From an uncultured Oscillospiraceae bacterium (GTDB lineage: Bacteria; Bacillota; Clostridia; Oscillospirales; Ruminococcaceae): a DNA stretch of 64,000 bases. Below the pieces are notes generated by a model that saw only the letters and a list, made by a program, of their open reading frames with translations, had not been told where the DNA came from and ran no database searches. The position numbers and the translations under genes were made by a program. Position 1 is the first letter of the stretch. Each line of letters starts with the position of its first letter. Shown piece after piece: positions 16,569 through 25,680 of the stretch. The stretch is from contig CAJUMG010000004.1 in the NCBI GenBank assembly GCA_910587335.1, positions 1 to 64,000 of the forward strand, in the 5' to 3' direction.

Positions 16569-17882
16569 TTGTTTTCGAAAATTTTAATCGCGAATCGCGG
16601 AGAAATTGCGGTGCGTATCATTCGTGCCTGTAAGGAGATGGGCATTGCCACCGTTGCGATCCATTCGCAGGCGGATAAAGAATCGCTGCATGTATCGCTA
16701 GCGGACGAGAGTGTCTGTGTGGGGAAAGCCCTGCCGGGAGAAAGCTATCTTCGCCAAAAAGATATCATTACAGCGGCGCTTTTGACCGGTGCGCAGGCTA
16801 TCCATCCCGGATATGGGTTTTTGGCGGAAAACGCGGAATTTGCCCGTTTATGCGAACAGAACGGACTGGTTTTTATCGGTCCAAGCGCGGATGTCATTTC
16901 CCGAATGGGTGATAAGGACGCGGCTCGCCGGATGATGCAGCAAGCCGGTGTTCCCACCATACCGGGCACCGATCTTTTGTCCAATCCAAAACAGGCGGCC
17001 GAAGCTGCCAAAAAAATCGGCTATCCGGTGCTGATCAAGGCTCGGGCCGGCGGAGGCGGAAAGGGCATCCGCCTAGTAAAAGGTCCGAAGGAGCTGGAGC
17101 AGGCTTTTTTAACCGCGTCGGAAGAGGCAAAAAACGCTTTTGGCGACGGCGGCGTGTATATGGAAAAGTATCTGTTTCCGGTAAAACATATCGAAGTGCA
17201 GCTGCTGGCTGACGAAGGCGGCAATGTAGTCTGCCTGGGCGAGCGGGAATGCTCTATCCAAAAGCGAAATCAAAAGCTTTTGGAGGAAGCCCCCTCCCCT
17301 GCCATCAACCCGATTTTACGCAAAAAGATGTGTGATGCTGCTGCAAAGGCGGCAAAGGCCGCGGGATATACCAACGCAGGTACAGTAGAATTTTTATTAG
17401 ACGATGCGGGGCATTTCTATTTTATGGAAATGAATACCCGTTTGCAGGTAGAGCATCCGGTCAGTGAATTTGTGTCCGGTGTAGATATTGTCAAATGGCA
17501 GATTCGCATTGCCTGCGGGGTACTGCTCAATTTCCGCCAGAAGGATGTTAAAATCACCGGCGCTGCTATTGAATGCCGTATCAACGCAAAAAGCGGTGGA
17601 AAAATCACCTTTTTCCATGTTCCCGGCGGCCCTTGGGTTCGGTTCGATACCTTTTTGTATCAAGGCTATGAGATGCTTCCTTTTTATGATTCTATGATGG
17701 GTAAACTGATCGTTTACGCCAAAACCCGAGAGGAAGCCATACGTAAAATGAACTCCGCTTTATGCGAATTGGTGCTGGAGGGTGTACCCAACAATTTAGA
17801 CGAGCAGTTGGAAATCATTAGTGATCCGGCATTTTTAGCGGGGAATTATCATACGGATTTTATGGCAAAGAGAGGTGAATAA
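16569..17882 (+). CDS. accC: Biotin carboxylase subunit of acetyl-CoA carboxylase
   Basis: ATP-grasp enzyme (437 aa) that carboxylates biotin on AccB. MFSKILIANRGEIAVRIIRA is the family N-terminus; KARAGGGGKGIRLV is the ATP-binding glycine loop, and EMNTRLQVEHPVSE carries catalytic residues. Begins with TTG at 16569 behind GAGGAAGTGAG. Slightly shorter than the usual 445-450 residues but otherwise intact. Confidence 0.95.
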   Translation: MFSKILIANRGEIAVRIIRACKEMGIATVAIHSQADKESLHVSLADESVCVGKALPGESYLRQKDIITAALLTGAQAIHPGYGFLAENAEFARLCEQNGLVFIGPSADVISRMGDKDAARRMMQQAGVPTIPGTDLLSNPKQAAEAAKKIGYPVLIKARAGGGGKGIRLVKGPKELEQAFLTASEEAKNAFGDGGVYMEKYLFPVKHIEVQLLADEGGNVVCLGERECSIQKRNQKLLEEAPSPAINPILRKKMCDAAAKAAKAAGYTNAGTVEFLLDDAGHFYFMEMNTRLQVEHPVSEFVSGVDIVKWQIRIACGVLLNFRQKDVKITGAAIECRINAKSGGKITFFHVPGGPWVRFDTFLYQGYEMLPFYDSMMGKLIVYAKTREEAIRKMNSALCELVLEGVPNNLDEQLEIISDPAFLAGNYHTDFMAKRGE

Positions 17883-17888
17883 GGTCCC

Positions 17889-18746
17889 ATGCAGCTTCAG
17901 GGATTTTTTAAAAAGCCAAAAAACGAACTGGAAAAGGGCGGCCGCACGCCGGTAAGCGCAGCCGCAGAAATGCATGCAGAGCCTACTGTTCTTTGTCCAG
18001 CTTGCAAAAAGGCGGCTGTACCAAGTGAACTTTGGGACAATTATCTGGTTTGCAGCTGTGGCAATCATTTTCGAATGAACGCCCGCCAGCGGATCGATTT
18101 TATCACCGATTCTGGCAGCTTTTGCGAGATGGATGCCGAGCTTCGTTCCAAAGACGTCCTCTCTTTTCCCGGCTATGATAAAAAGCTTAAGCACGCGCGG
18201 TTAGCCTCTAGCGAAAAGGAAGCGGTCATCTGTGGTACAGCGTCTATTGGCGGGCACGCCTGTGGGCTCTTTGTCATGGATTCCTCTTTTATGATGGGAA
18301 GTATGGGTACCGTTGTGGGGGAAAAAATCACCCGATTGTTTGAGTACGCGACCACCCATTCTTTGCCGGTCGTGGGCTATACCGTTTCCGGCGGCGCACG
18401 GATGCAGGAGGGAATCCTCTCCTTAATGCAGATGGCCAAAACCTCCGGCGCGGTCAAACGCCACAGTGATGCGGGAAATCTGTACATCACCGTCCTGACC
18501 GACCCGACGACCGGTGGCGTTACTGCCAGTTTTGCCATGGAAGGCGACATTATCCTGGCGGAACCCGGCGCGCTGATTGGGTTTGCCGGTCCCAGGGTCA
18601 TTGAGCAGACCATTCGCAAGAAGCTGCCGGAAGGATTTCAAAAGGCGGAATTTTTGGTAAAGCGGGGATTCATCGACCGCATTACGCCGCGGGCTGGTCA
18701 AAAAAAGCTTTTGACCAGACTGCTGATGCTACATGAAGGGAGATGA
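17889..18746 (+). CDS. accD: Acetyl-CoA carboxylase carboxyltransferase beta subunit
   Basis: 285 residues. A four-cysteine zinc ribbon (CPAC about residue 38 and CSCG about residue 57) is followed by the crotonase-like carboxyltransferase fold with GSMGTVVGEKITR and SGGARMQEGILSLMQMAKT. Forms the heterotetramer with AccA that transfers CO2 from biotin to acetyl-CoA. The accA start follows by 4 bases. Confidence 0.95.
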   Translation: MQLQGFFKKPKNELEKGGRTPVSAAAEMHAEPTVLCPACKKAAVPSELWDNYLVCSCGNHFRMNARQRIDFITDSGSFCEMDAELRSKDVLSFPGYDKKLKHARLASSEKEAVICGTASIGGHACGLFVMDSSFMMGSMGTVVGEKITRLFEYATTHSLPVVGYTVSGGARMQEGILSLMQMAKTSGAVKRHSDAGNLYITVLTDPTTGGVTASFAMEGDIILAEPGALIGFAGPRVIEQTIRKKLPEGFQKAEFLVKRGFIDRITPRAGQKKLLTRLLMLHEGR

Positions 18747-18750
18747 CTGG

Positions 18751-19533
18751 ATGAAATCGGCATATGAAAAAGTGCAGACAGCCCGCGCAAAAAACCGCCC
18801 GTCTGGGATTGGGTTCATCAAGGGTATCTTTACTGACTTTATTGAACTGCACGGGGACCGGCGCTTTGCGGAGGATACGGCTGTTGTCGGCGGTATCGCT
18901 CGTCTGCGGGATAAACCGGTGACAGTCATCGCCATGGAAAAAGGCGGAAATACCAAGGAAAAGGTCTTTCGAAATTTCGGTTCTCCCAATCCGGAAGGCT
19001 ATCGAAAAGCGCTTCGTTTGATGAAGCAGGCAGAAAAATTTCATCGTCCGGTGATTTGCTTTGTCGATACCTCCGGCGCTTTCTGTGGCATTGGCGCAGA
19101 GGAGCGCGGTCAGGCACAGGCGATTGCAGAAAATCTCATGGAGCTAATGACCCTCCGCACCCCGGTCATCGCTATTCTAATTGGCGAAGGAGGAAGCGGC
19201 GGCGCATTGGCGTTGGCTGTAGGAGACGAAGTTTGGATGCTGGAAAACGCTTTTTATTCGGTCATATCTCCAGAAGGGTGCGCCAGCATTCTTTGGAAAG
19301 ATCCGAAGAAAAACAAAGAAGCAGCCGAGTCTCTTCGGCTCACCGCTGAGGATATGAAGCAGATGCAGGTAGTAGAGCGTATTATCCCAGAGGACGGCCT
19401 GAGTTTTCCGGAAATTTTTACGCATCTGGAAGAGCTTCTTTGGAAAGCATTGGAGGAAAAATCTCAACTGGATCTGGATTCTCTGCTGGAAGCAAGATAT
19501 GAGCGTTTTCGAAAATTTGGCAGAATAGACTAA
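18751..19533 (+). CDS. accA: Acetyl-CoA carboxylase carboxyltransferase alpha subunit
   Basis: 260 residues with the biotin/CoA-binding signatures FVDTSGAFCGIGAEERGQAQAIA, IGEGGSGGALA and ISPEGCASILWKD. The frame opens at 18733, but that ATG lies inside accD and overlaps the AAGGGAG ribosome site serving the ATG at 18751. Shorter than the E. coli protein, as is usual for Firmicutes. Last gene of the fab-acc operon, followed by a strong terminator. Confidence 0.95.
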   Translation: MKSAYEKVQTARAKNRPSGIGFIKGIFTDFIELHGDRRFAEDTAVVGGIARLRDKPVTVIAMEKGGNTKEKVFRNFGSPNPEGYRKALRLMKQAEKFHRPVICFVDTSGAFCGIGAEERGQAQAIAENLMELMTLRTPVIAILIGEGGSGGALALAVGDEVWMLENAFYSVISPEGCASILWKDPKKNKEAAESLRLTAEDMKQMQVVERIIPEDGLSFPEIFTHLEELLWKALEEKSQLDLDSLLEARYERFRKFGRID

Positions 19534-19558
19534 GGTATTTGTTTTTTGTAACCCATAT

Positions 19559-19599
19559 AAAAAAAGCGCAGACAAAAATAGATTTGTCTGCGCTTTTTT
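19559..19599. terminator. Terminator of the fatty-acid operon (bidirectional)
   Basis: aaaaaagcgcagacaaa pairs with tttgtctgcgctttttt around a six-base loop. A- and T-tracts on both sides allow it also to end the convergent UMF1-type transporter gene. Confidence 0.9.
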
Positions 19600-19614
19600 C
19601 ATTTTCATCTTCAT

Positions 19615-20862
19615 TTACTCTTTTACAGGATTCCATTTGGCCGCATAATGAAACAATACCAGTCCGACAATAAAAAGAAAAGCCAAAACGGAGATTCCTA
19701 GATTGGTGCTTCCGCTCAACTGGGTAAACAAACCCACAAGGGCTGTTCCCATAAAAGAAGCGCCTTTTCCGCATATATCGAACAAGCCGAAATATTCCCC
19801 AGCCTTTTCCGGCGGGATAATCTTAGCAAAATAGGAACGGGAAAGCGCCTGTACACCGCCTTGAAACATACCAACAAGCCCCGCCAACAGCCAAAACTCC
19901 CAGACCTGATCCAGTTGGATGGCAAACAGCGCGATGATTGTATACGCGGCAATACAGATTTTGATCAGTCGGTCATTGCGATATTTCTTAGCTGCCTTTC
20001 CAAAAAGCAGCGCAAAAGGAAATGCGACCACCTGTGTTAATAGCAATGCCAGCAGAAGCATAGTGGAATCAAACCCCAATGCACTGCCAAAGGCCGTTGC
20101 CAGGTCAATGATGGTATACACACCATCAATAAAGAAAAAGAAAGCCAGCAAAAACAAAAAAATGTGTTTTTGGCTTTTTATCTCCCGAAATGTGCGATAC
20201 AGTGTGCGAAATGCAGCTCCAACCATATGCTTTTGCTTTGGCGAATAGTGAAGCTGTTTATAATTTTTTAATAGCGGCAACGTTAAAACAAGCCACCATG
20301 CTCCATTAAGAAAAAAAGATATACCCATCGCCGCCGTCATGGAAATACCTAAAGCCTCATTGCCAAGCACAATCAGCAAGCTAACAACGAAGGGAATACA
20401 GCTACCAATATAACCCCAAGCATAGCCTTGGGCAGACACATCATCCATTTTGTCCGGTTCCGTTACATCTGCCAGCATGGAATCATAAAAAATCAGGCTG
20501 GCAGAGAACCCTACTTTTGCAACAACAAAAACCGCTAAAAAAAGAATCCAGGAAGAGGGAAAGGACAGCGCCGCGCATCCTAAAACTCCCACCATCATAC
20601 TGATGGTGAAAATCGGCTTTTTCAGATTCTTCATATCCGCCATCGTACCCAATACCGGGCCGATCAACGCAACAATCAAAGTCGCCACAGAGGCAGCATA
20701 TCCCCAATAAGCCAGATAGTCCACCTCGGAAATGCCCGCAGCCTGCGCCAGACTGTTGAAATAAAGGGGGACGATTGTCGCCACCAACAAAACAAACGCA
20801 GAGTTGGCAACATCATATAAAATCCAGTACTTTTCTAATTTCCCCAGTTTTTCCTTTTTCAT
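19615..20862 (-). CDS. UMF1/Atg22-like major facilitator transporter
   Basis: A 415-residue, 12-helix MFS protein. The N-terminus KYWILYDVANSAFVLLVATIVP and the paired GPVLGTMADMKNLKKP loop are the UMF1/Atg22-like hallmarks; these are putative effluxers of amino acids or other small molecules, not autophagy factors in bacteria. ATG is 12 bases after the stop of the PLC-like gene, so both are probably one transcript. Substrate unknown. Confidence 0.8.
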   Translation of the reverse strand: MKKEKLGKLEKYWILYDVANSAFVLLVATIVPLYFNSLAQAAGISEVDYLAYWGYAASVATLIVALIGPVLGTMADMKNLKKPIFTISMMVGVLGCAALSFPSSWILFLAVFVVAKVGFSASLIFYDSMLADVTEPDKMDDVSAQGYAWGYIGSCIPFVVSLLIVLGNEALGISMTAAMGISFFLNGAWWLVLTLPLLKNYKQLHYSPKQKHMVGAAFRTLYRTFREIKSQKHIFLFLLAFFFFIDGVYTIIDLATAFGSALGFDSTMLLLALLLTQVVAFPFALLFGKAAKKYRNDRLIKICIAAYTIIALFAIQLDQVWEFWLLAGLVGMFQGGVQALSRSYFAKIIPPEKAGEYFGLFDICGKGASFMGTALVGLFTQLSGSTNLGISVLAFLFIVGLVLFHYAAKWNPVKE

Positions 20863-20874
20863 CCATCTACCCTC

Positions 20875-21666
20875 TCACTCAAAAGTCCGATTCAAGCGTT
20901 GGCTGAACGGACCATCTGTTTCCAACGCTTTGGAAAACTTCTCCATTTCAGCGGTTGCCTGGGATATAGTCCGCCTATAAAGCTCCAGCAGATGCTCGCA
21001 GGTCATTCGGCAGCGAAGGTCCGCTTTAGGTCCAATGATGTGCTGGGTGATGGCGTTGTACTGACCAATCAGCCGCAAACCTTTTTTCGCCAGCATTTGT
21101 ACTGCGCCGTTTGGCATGACCAGAAGATTTTTGTACCGGCGCATGGCATGCAGACTTTTTTTCATCTCTTTGGTAGAAACACCCGGATAAAATGGCGCGA
21201 TATCATGGGCTATTTCCTCATCCAAAGGCAGACAGTAGCCCACTGGGAATGAAATCGGATTCCTTCCATCTAAGGTGAGTAAAAGACGTTCAAATTCCGT
21301 CTCAATCGCCACATGGCCAACCCCAATTGCTTTTACCTGACGCCCAATATACGGATGACAGGCGCTGTCCAGCATAAAATGGCACAAAAAGCCCAATAAA
21401 TATGCCGCTTGCGAAGGGCTTTTTCCGCCCTCCTTCCAGATTTCCCGTGCATTTTCCAAGAAGGACCGAGCCGTTTTTTTATGCAGCCGGCACCCAATAT
21501 TTCCAATAGGATGCTCGGTAAAGGGATTGTAAAAAAATAGTATATCCGGTCCCTGTAATCCAGCCCGAAAGAGCTGGGGATACTGCAAAATAGGCTTTTT
21601 CACCGAAAACGGCAATTCTCTCGCCGCTTTTAAGCCAAAGGTATCATGGGCGTACATCGCTGGCAT
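20875..21666 (-). CDS. Zinc-dependent phospholipase C-like protein
   Basis: 263 residues of the zinc-dependent PLC/S1-P1 nuclease-like fold. Candidate metal ligands are His7 (AHDTFG), the Asp in GPDILFFYNPFTEHP, the GFLCHFMLDSACHPY cluster and HVAIETEFE. No signal peptide, so unlike secreted toxin PLCs it is probably cytosolic; its real substrate is unknown. ATG at 21666 has AGGAGG seven bases before it. Co-transcribed with the downstream UMF1-type transporter. Confidence 0.75.
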   Translation of the reverse strand: MPAMYAHDTFGLKAARELPFSVKKPILQYPQLFRAGLQGPDILFFYNPFTEHPIGNIGCRLHKKTARSFLENAREIWKEGGKSPSQAAYLLGFLCHFMLDSACHPYIGRQVKAIGVGHVAIETEFERLLLTLDGRNPISFPVGYCLPLDEEIAHDIAPFYPGVSTKEMKKSLHAMRRYKNLLVMPNGAVQMLAKKGLRLIGQYNAITQHIIGPKADLRCRMTCEHLLELYRRTISQATAEMEKFSKALETDGPFSQRLNRTFE

Positions 21667-21782
21667 CCTATTTCCTCCTAATCCAAGCCTTTAAAGAGGC
21701 CGGAAAATATGATACTTTTTCCTCTATTCATCCCATTCACAAAAGTGATTAGGGGCAAAGCTTTATCTATAAAAGTATTTTT

Positions 21783-22598
21783 CTATTGTTTTTTTGCCGA
21801 AGATTCATTCTGTTCCGCCAGCAAAGTGCCCAAACGCTCTAGCTCCTGCGACAGCCCCTCTACACGGCCGGCCATTCCGCCCAGACGCTGTTTTGTCTTT
21901 ACTATCTCATCCTGTAGCTGTTCTAATTGCTGTGTTTTTTCTTCTTCTGTCTGTTTTAGAATCTTCTGTGCCTGTTTTTGGGCACCCTCTATGATTTCTT
22001 GCGCTTTTTCTCTCGCCTTTTCCAGGATTTTATCTTCCTTCTGGTGGGCGGCGGCAATTATATCGCCAGCTTCTGCCCGAGCCTTTTCCAATTCTTCTCT
22101 GATTGTGTCCTTTTGCGCCAAAAGCAAAGCCGCTTCCTGATCCAAGCGCTCGCGCAGGCGGCCCAGCATCGATTCATTCTCGCTGCCCGCCTCCTTTGCT
22201 TTATTTAGGATCGTCTGTCCCTCCTGCCTGGCCGCCTCAAGAATCCGCTCGCTTTCCTGGCGCGCATCCCTTTCCATCTGCTTGGCTTCTTCTATGCGGG
22301 ACTTCATTTGTTGTGCCAAAAGCCGCAGCCGTTCCATACCCACCTGTTCCGATTCCTGTTGCCGTTCTTCTTTATTTTCCAAATTGGAAATTTGCTCATT
22401 GGCCTTTTCCAATTCCTTTTGCAGCCGGTCCCGCTCCCGCAAAAGCACCTTTGTCTGTTCGGGATCTACCCCTTCATACTTTTTGTGCAGTTCCTCTTTT
22501 TCTCTTTCGTATTTGCGGGTCAGCTCAGTTAGATATTGGGATACCTGCTCTTTATGGAATCCACGCAATACAGTGGAAAACAAGTCGCCTTTTGCCAT
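21783..22598 (-). CDS. DivIVA-like coiled-coil protein
   Basis: 271 residues. The first 35 residues (FSTVLRGFHKEQVSQYLTEL) match the DivIVA N-terminal lipid-binding domain; almost everything else is charged coiled coil (Glu, Lys, Gln, Arg rich), with a gap around YEGVDPEQTKVLL. DivIVA-type proteins gather at curved membrane or poles and recruit partners in division, growth or sporulation. Which of these applies is not evident. Monocistronic, with its own promoter. Confidence 0.75.
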   Translation of the reverse strand: MAKGDLFSTVLRGFHKEQVSQYLTELTRKYEREKEELHKKYEGVDPEQTKVLLRERDRLQKELEKANEQISNLENKEERQQESEQVGMERLRLLAQQMKSRIEEAKQMERDARQESERILEAARQEGQTILNKAKEAGSENESMLGRLRERLDQEAALLLAQKDTIREELEKARAEAGDIIAAAHQKEDKILEKAREKAQEIIEGAQKQAQKILKQTEEEKTQQLEQLQDEIVKTKQRLGGMAGRVEGLSQELERLGTLLAEQNESSAKKQ

Positions 22599-22662
22599 GA
22601 TCTTAGTCTCTCCTTTGCCCTGCTCTTTCTCTTCGGGACAAGGCCCCGTCCTTTTTCTTTTT

Positions 22663-22690
22663 AGTATACCACAAAAACCCTTTTTGTAAA
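22663..22690 (-). promoter_or_regulatory. Promoter of the DivIVA-like gene
   Basis: Minus strand: TTTACA, 16 bases, TATACT with an upstream TGG (extended -10). Shares the 15-mer TTTTTGTGGTATACT with the aminotransferase promoter at 26967-26995. Confidence 0.55.
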
Positions 22691-22740
22691 AGCATCTGTT
22701 TTTCCCTTCTTAAAAAAACAAAAAACATGGATTTTCATAA

Positions 22741-22768
22741 AAAATAGCCGCTTCTGCGGCTATTTTTT
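22741..22768. terminator. Terminator of spoIVA
   Basis: aaaaatagccgc (22741-22752), loop TTCT, gcggctattttt (22757-22768), with T- and A-tracts on both sides. Confidence 0.85.
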
Positions 22769-22804
22769 ATGTGCATCTCTTTTGCCCAATGAATCAACCT
22801 GGTA

Positions 22805-24283
22805 TCACAATATGATACAGATAAGCCCTGTGCAGCCTTCGTTAATAATGCGTTCAATGGTCTCTTGTAGCTTCAAACGCGCCTCCTGCGGCATTCGATA
22901 CAACTTATTGTGCAGTCCTTCATTGACCAAAGAATGCAGAGATTTTCCAAAAATATTCGAGTCCCAAATTTTTTCAGGGCTATCCTGAAACTCTTGCAGC
23001 AGATACATCACCAGCTCCTCTGACTGCTTTTCCGAACCGACAATCGGCGAAACTTCGGTGGTGATATCCGCTTTCATCATATGGATAGACGGCGCGCTGG
23101 CCTTTAGGCGCACACCATAGCGATTTCCCTGCTTGACAATTTCCGGCTCCTCCAGCTTTAGCTCTTCCAGCGTTGGCATAACGATGCCATAGCCTACCGC
23201 CTCTACCTGATCTAACGCGCCTTTTATCTTTTCGTAATCCCGTTTCATCTGCGCCAGCTCGATCATACAGGGCATGAGTCCCGCCTCGGAATCAATCGAA
23301 AGCCCTGTCTTTTCGCTGATAATTTCATACAGCAGATTCCCTGGAACACGCATTAGCAGCTTTACCTGTCCCCGGCCCAGATCAATCTCGGTAACCGAAG
23401 CGCTTTCCACATGCTCTTGCTGTGTTGTCTGGGCCATGGCCTCTTCCACTTCCCGAATGCGGACAATATCCTGTGCGCTTTGCAAAATCGCACTGACCAG
23501 CTCCTGCCGCAGCCAATGCTCTTTCTCCAAAGAGAGAATCCATCTGGGAAAATCCACACAGATCTCTTTTACCGGAAACTGGTACAAAATGGCCGCAAGA
23601 ATATCGCGAATATCATTTTGTGTCAGCTTCAGGCAGTTGACCGGCATCACCGGCACCTCGTATTTTTCGGTCATCTGTTTGGATAATTCCCGCACCTTGG
23701 CCGAATCCGGTTCAGTAGCGTTCAGCAAAACAACAAACGGTTTTTTAATCTCCTTTAATTCCGATATCACCTGTTCTTCCGCCTGCTCATATTCTTCTCG
23801 GGGAATATCGCTGATAGAACCATCGGTGGTGATGACCAAGCCGATAGTAGAATGCTCCTGAATGACCTTGCGCGTTCCCAGTTCCGCCGCCATGTTAAAG
23901 GGTACTTCTTCGTCAAACCACGGCGTCACAACCATACGCGGTCCACCATTTTCCACATAGCCCAACGCGCTGGGCACTACATAGCCAACACAGTCAATCA
24001 GCCGCACCCGAAAAGAGGCCTGATCATCCAAAAACACCTCCACCGCCTCTTCCGGGATAAACTTGGGCTCCGTCGTCATAATTGTCTTTCCGGCAGCCGA
24101 CTGGGGAAGCTCATCTACAGCCCGCTCCCGGCGATATTCGCTTTCAATATTGGGAATGACCAGTGTCTCCATAAATTTTTTGATAAAGGTTGATTTTCCT
24201 GTACGTACCGGACCTACGAGTCCCAGGTAAATATCTCCGCCGGTCCGCATCGCAATATCCTGATAAATGCTGTGGTTTTCCAT
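22805..24283 (-). CDS. spoIVA: Stage IV sporulation protein A (SpoIVA), coat-assembly ATPase
   Basis: 492 residues, normal length. SpoIVA hydrolyses ATP and polymerises on the forespore surface as the basement layer of the spore coat, under sigma-E in the mother cell. The N-terminus NHSIYQDIAMRTGGDIYLG is diagnostic, followed by the Walker A motif GPVRTGKST (Lys30), Walker B near LIDCVGYVVP and the C-terminal anchoring region ending GCTGLICIIL. ATG preceded by AAGGAGGG. Strong proof that the organism makes endospores. Stands alone. Confidence 0.97.
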   Translation of the reverse strand: MENHSIYQDIAMRTGGDIYLGLVGPVRTGKSTFIKKFMETLVIPNIESEYRRERAVDELPQSAAGKTIMTTEPKFIPEEAVEVFLDDQASFRVRLIDCVGYVVPSALGYVENGGPRMVVTPWFDEEVPFNMAAELGTRKVIQEHSTIGLVITTDGSISDIPREEYEQAEEQVISELKEIKKPFVVLLNATEPDSAKVRELSKQMTEKYEVPVMPVNCLKLTQNDIRDILAAILYQFPVKEICVDFPRWILSLEKEHWLRQELVSAILQSAQDIVRIREVEEAMAQTTQQEHVESASVTEIDLGRGQVKLLMRVPGNLLYEIISEKTGLSIDSEAGLMPCMIELAQMKRDYEKIKGALDQVEAVGYGIVMPTLEELKLEEPEIVKQGNRYGVRLKASAPSIHMMKADITTEVSPIVGSEKQSEELVMYLLQEFQDSPEKIWDSNIFGKSLHSLVNEGLHNKLYRMPQEARLKLQETIERIINEGCTGLICIIL

Positions 24284-24531
24284 TGATCTAGCCCTCCTTA
24301 TTGATCACTTGCTGCTGCGGGTTATCCTGTAAATGCAAAGTCAAATCCCTTTCTTTTTGCAGGTACACGCTTATGTATCGTACCGCCCCTGTTCATACAA
24401 AATCAGCATACTTCGCACAATAAAAACGAATATCTTTTACCACTTTCGTATAAAAACAGGTGACCCGGCAAAAGTACATCGCTTGCCGCAGTCCATATGA
24501 TACCGTCCCCCTTACGCATTTTGCTATCACA

Positions 24532-24560
24532 ACTATATGTCCCTTTTGTCCAAAATAGTA
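24532..24560 (-). promoter_or_regulatory. Candidate sigma-E promoter of spoIVA
   Basis: Minus strand: TACTATT, 14 bases, CATATAGT, one mismatch each from the Bacillus sigma-E pattern (KMATATT-N14/15-CATACAnT). It implies a leader of about 240 bases. A second, weaker match (core ATACA at about 24373-24378) lies closer to the gene. Confidence 0.3.
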
Positions 24561-24610
24561 CCTTAGAAAAATTCTAGTAAGATCAATGGGGCCATTATCC
24601 TGCTCCATAC

Positions 24611-24638
24611 AAAAAAGCCCCGCCAATTGGCGGGGCTT
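24611..24638 (-). terminator. Terminator of the aminotransferase-trpS operon
   Basis: Minus strand: AAGCCCCGCC, loop AATT, GGCGGGGCTT followed by TTTT. Ten GC-rich pairs, 19 bases after trpS. Confidence 0.9.
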
Positions 24639-24656
24639 AAAACAGGGTAAAAGCTT

Positions 24657-25667
24657 TTATTTCGCAAGAAAACCAACCTTTTTATACATCTTTTCCAATG
24701 TCCGGCTGGCAATGCGAGACGCTTTCTCTGCGCCAGCGTGGTAGCAGCTTTCCAAATAAGACTTATCAGCCATCAGCTGAGCATACTTCTCCCGAATGGG
24801 GGCCAGATGGTCGGCGACCGTTTGACCTACCGCCACCTTAAAGTCGCCATACCCCTTTCCTTCGAATTCCGCTTCAATCTGTTCATAGGTTTTCCCGGTT
24901 ATGCAGGAATAGATTGTCATCAGATTATTGATGCCGTCCTTCCCCTCCCGATAGGCCACCTGCGCCTCGGAGTCGGTAACAGCGCTTTTAAATTTTTTGA
25001 TAATAGTCTCCGGCGGATCAAGAATATACACACAGCCTTTGGGGTTGGGGTCCGACTTGCTCATCTTTTTGGTCGGGTCCTGTAAGGATGCAATTTTTGC
25101 CCCCACCTTGGGGAAATAGCCATCCGGCACTACAAAGGTATTGCCGTGCTGCCCGTTAAAGCGAATCGCCACATCCCGCGCCAGCTCCAAATGCTGCTTT
25201 TGATCGATTCCCACCGGCACCAGGTCGGTCTGATACAGCAGAATGTCCCCTGCCATCAGCACCGGATAGGTAAACAGTCCGGCGTTGATATTATCCGGAT
25301 TTTTCGCGGATTTATCTTTAAACTGGGTCATGCGGTTCAGCTCGCCAAACTGGGTATAGCAGGCCAGCACCCAATTTGCCTCCGCATGCTCCTTCACATG
25401 GCTTTGGATAAAAGCAATAGACTTTTCCGGATCGATTCCACAGGCCAGCAGCAGGGCATAAGCTTCCAACGTCCGTTGCCGAAGCTGGGCCGGGTCCTGC
25501 CGGACCGTGATGGCATGCATATTGACAATGCTGTAGATGCAGCGGTAATCCTCCTGTAGCTGTGTCCAGTTGCGGACCGCTCCCAAGTAATTGCCCAGGG
25601 TAATCTGTCCGCTGGGCTGAATGCCGGAAAAGATGATTTTTTTACGCTCCTGCGCCTGATTTTCCAT
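24657..25667 (-). CDS. trpS: Tryptophanyl-tRNA synthetase
   Basis: Charges tRNA-Trp. 336 residues with the class I signatures SGIQPSGQITLGNYLGA (the HIGH region) and KKMSKSDPN. ATG at 25667 is chosen: GAAGGTG lies six bases before it, and the GTG at 25676 overlaps that site. Starts 13 bases after the aminotransferase stop, so the two are co-transcribed. No T-box leader is seen in front of the pair. Confidence 0.95.
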   Translation of the reverse strand: MENQAQERKKIIFSGIQPSGQITLGNYLGAVRNWTQLQEDYRCIYSIVNMHAITVRQDPAQLRQRTLEAYALLLACGIDPEKSIAFIQSHVKEHAEANWVLACYTQFGELNRMTQFKDKSAKNPDNINAGLFTYPVLMAGDILLYQTDLVPVGIDQKQHLELARDVAIRFNGQHGNTFVVPDGYFPKVGAKIASLQDPTKKMSKSDPNPKGCVYILDPPETIIKKFKSAVTDSEAQVAYREGKDGINNLMTIYSCITGKTYEQIEAEFEGKGYGDFKVAVGQTVADHLAPIREKYAQLMADKSYLESCYHAGAEKASRIASRTLEKMYKKVGFLAK

Positions 25668-25680
25668 TGATAACACCTTC

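Larger units (their letters stand above)
24284..24656. other. Intergenic region between trpS and spoIVA
   Basis: 373 bases without a convincing gene. It holds the trpS terminator (24611-24638) and, on the minus strand, possible spoIVA promoter elements. A 77-codon frame within it has no ribosome site and no recognisable protein character. Confidence 0.6.

Noticed and set aside
24393..24626. 77-codon open frame upstream of spoIVA (minus)
   Set aside because: No ribosome site, irregular composition, and its start region overlaps the trpS terminator.
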